Assembly (NCBI GenBank): GCA_014237395.1
Contig: JABZFP010000001.1
Coordinates: forward strand, 57,496 to 121,495
DNA: 64,000 nucleotides
Reading direction: 5' to 3'
From: Desulfobacteraceae bacterium
Lineage (GTDB): Bacteria; Desulfobacterota; Desulfobacteria; Desulfobacterales; UBA5852
In this document: positions 63,746 to 64,000 of the stretch, in pieces
Position numbering within the stretch: the first letter of the stretch is position 1
Layout: the number at the start of each line of letters is the position of its first letter
Made by a program: the position numbers and the translations under genes
Notes under the pieces: model-generated
Databases searched by the model: none
Told to the model about the DNA's origin: nothing
What the model saw: only the letters and a program-made list of their open reading frames with translations

Positions 63746-63850
63746 TTACTGGTAATGCTTTGTTGAACAACAGTACGCTTGCTGTTGCGTTCCTTTAGAA
63801 CGTGCCACCTCCGGATAATAATGCGGGTCCGTGCTGATAGTTAATTCCAT
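63746..63850 (-). CDS. Possible 34-residue small protein
   Basis: A short frame beginning MELTISTDPHYYPEVARSKG behind AGGAGG three bases upstream. It lies between the island end and an insertion sequence; it may be real or a leftover. No family. Confidence 0.28.
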   Translation of the reverse strand: MELTISTDPHYYPEVARSKGTQQQAYCCSTKHYQ

Positions 63851-63882
63851 CGTCCTCCTGTCGAGCAGCACTATTTCATTCT

Positions 63883-64000
63883 GGGGCTTGACTAGGACAG
63901 CGTACCCAAACTACGCTCAATCCCAGTCATGGCAATTAAAAACAAATACATCAAACGTGCAAAAATTACAGAGGTGAAATTTAGGCAGCTAATTAAGTTA
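63883..64000 (+). mobile_element. Left end of an IS1595-like insertion sequence (cut by window)
   Basis: GGGGCTTGACTAGGACAGCG at 63883 looks like a terminal inverted repeat, 46 bases ahead of a transposase start. Only the left end is visible, so the opposite repeat and target duplication cannot be checked. Confidence 0.5.
63929..64000 (+). CDS. IS1595-like transposase, N-terminus only
   Basis: The 24 visible residues (MAIKNKYIKRAKITEVKF then RQLIKL) match the start of IS1595-family transposases, which begin with this Lys/Arg-rich HTH segment. The gene runs off the window edge. Confidence 0.55.
   Translation, partial: MAIKNKYIKRAKITEVKFRQLIKL

Noticed and set aside
1..64000. CRISPR array
   Set aside because: I saw no regularly spaced short repeats and no cas genes anywhere in the window.

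Overview
The window reads as a chromosomal segment from a Gram-negative, GC-rich bacterium. It is most likely an anaerobic, aromatic- or amino-acid-oxidising member of the Desulfobacterota (Desulfosarcina-like). The evidence is the PaaK-type CoA ligase / ACT protein / Liv transporter cluster, QueH, UPF0280, a LapA-domain protein and the overall style of the proteins. The assignment is inference; no ribosomal RNA lies in the window.

Positions 1-31316 are ordinary chromosome. In order: a TPR protein cut by the window edge, an outer-membrane-type lipoprotein, an ATP-grasp protein, an HD-domain dNTPase, a UPF0280 protein, a LapA-domain membrane protein, MutS, an AMIN-domain cell-wall amidase and an EamA exporter. 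Next come a crotonase, a phenylacetate-CoA ligase, a double-ACT protein, a complete livKHMGF transporter and a second, motif-degenerate PaaK paralogue. The segment ends with a GAF-GspE/PilB ATPase, a hybrid histidine kinase, a reverse-strand group (maf, yggS, queH, M48 peptidase) and a Rossmann/Cys-cluster protein.

A tRNA-Leu(UAA) gene at 31317-31404 is the integration site of an island of about 32.3 kb. The last 58 nt of the tRNA are repeated at 63635-63692 with one mismatch, and a tyrosine integrase sits just inside the right end. From left to right the island carries relic DNA (a second tRNA-like fragment with its own terminator and a broken HTH gene) and a complete BREX type 3 anti-phage operon, brxF-brxC-pglX-brxHII-pglZ-brxA. 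Two passengers are inserted in that operon without breaking translational coupling: an AAA/DUF3696 ATPase with a partner of unknown function, and a small HEPN-CBS fusion. After BREX comes a c-di-GMP-I riboswitch with a terminator, in front of a rhomboid-TPR membrane protease. An AT-rich pair follows (a TPR-like protein and a protein with three Fis-type HTH repeats), then a second rhomboid-TPR protease on the other strand. The right part is a phage- or satellite-style replication module with no capsid or packaging genes: primase, DEAD/DEAH helicase, replication-organiser-like protein, AlpA-like and Cro-like regulators, and integrase.

The window ends with the start of an IS1595-like transposase outside the island. 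The parts most worth attention are the HEPN-CBS gene inside BREX, the ATPase/partner pair inside BREX, the riboswitch-controlled rhomboid cluster and the nested attachment-site relics.
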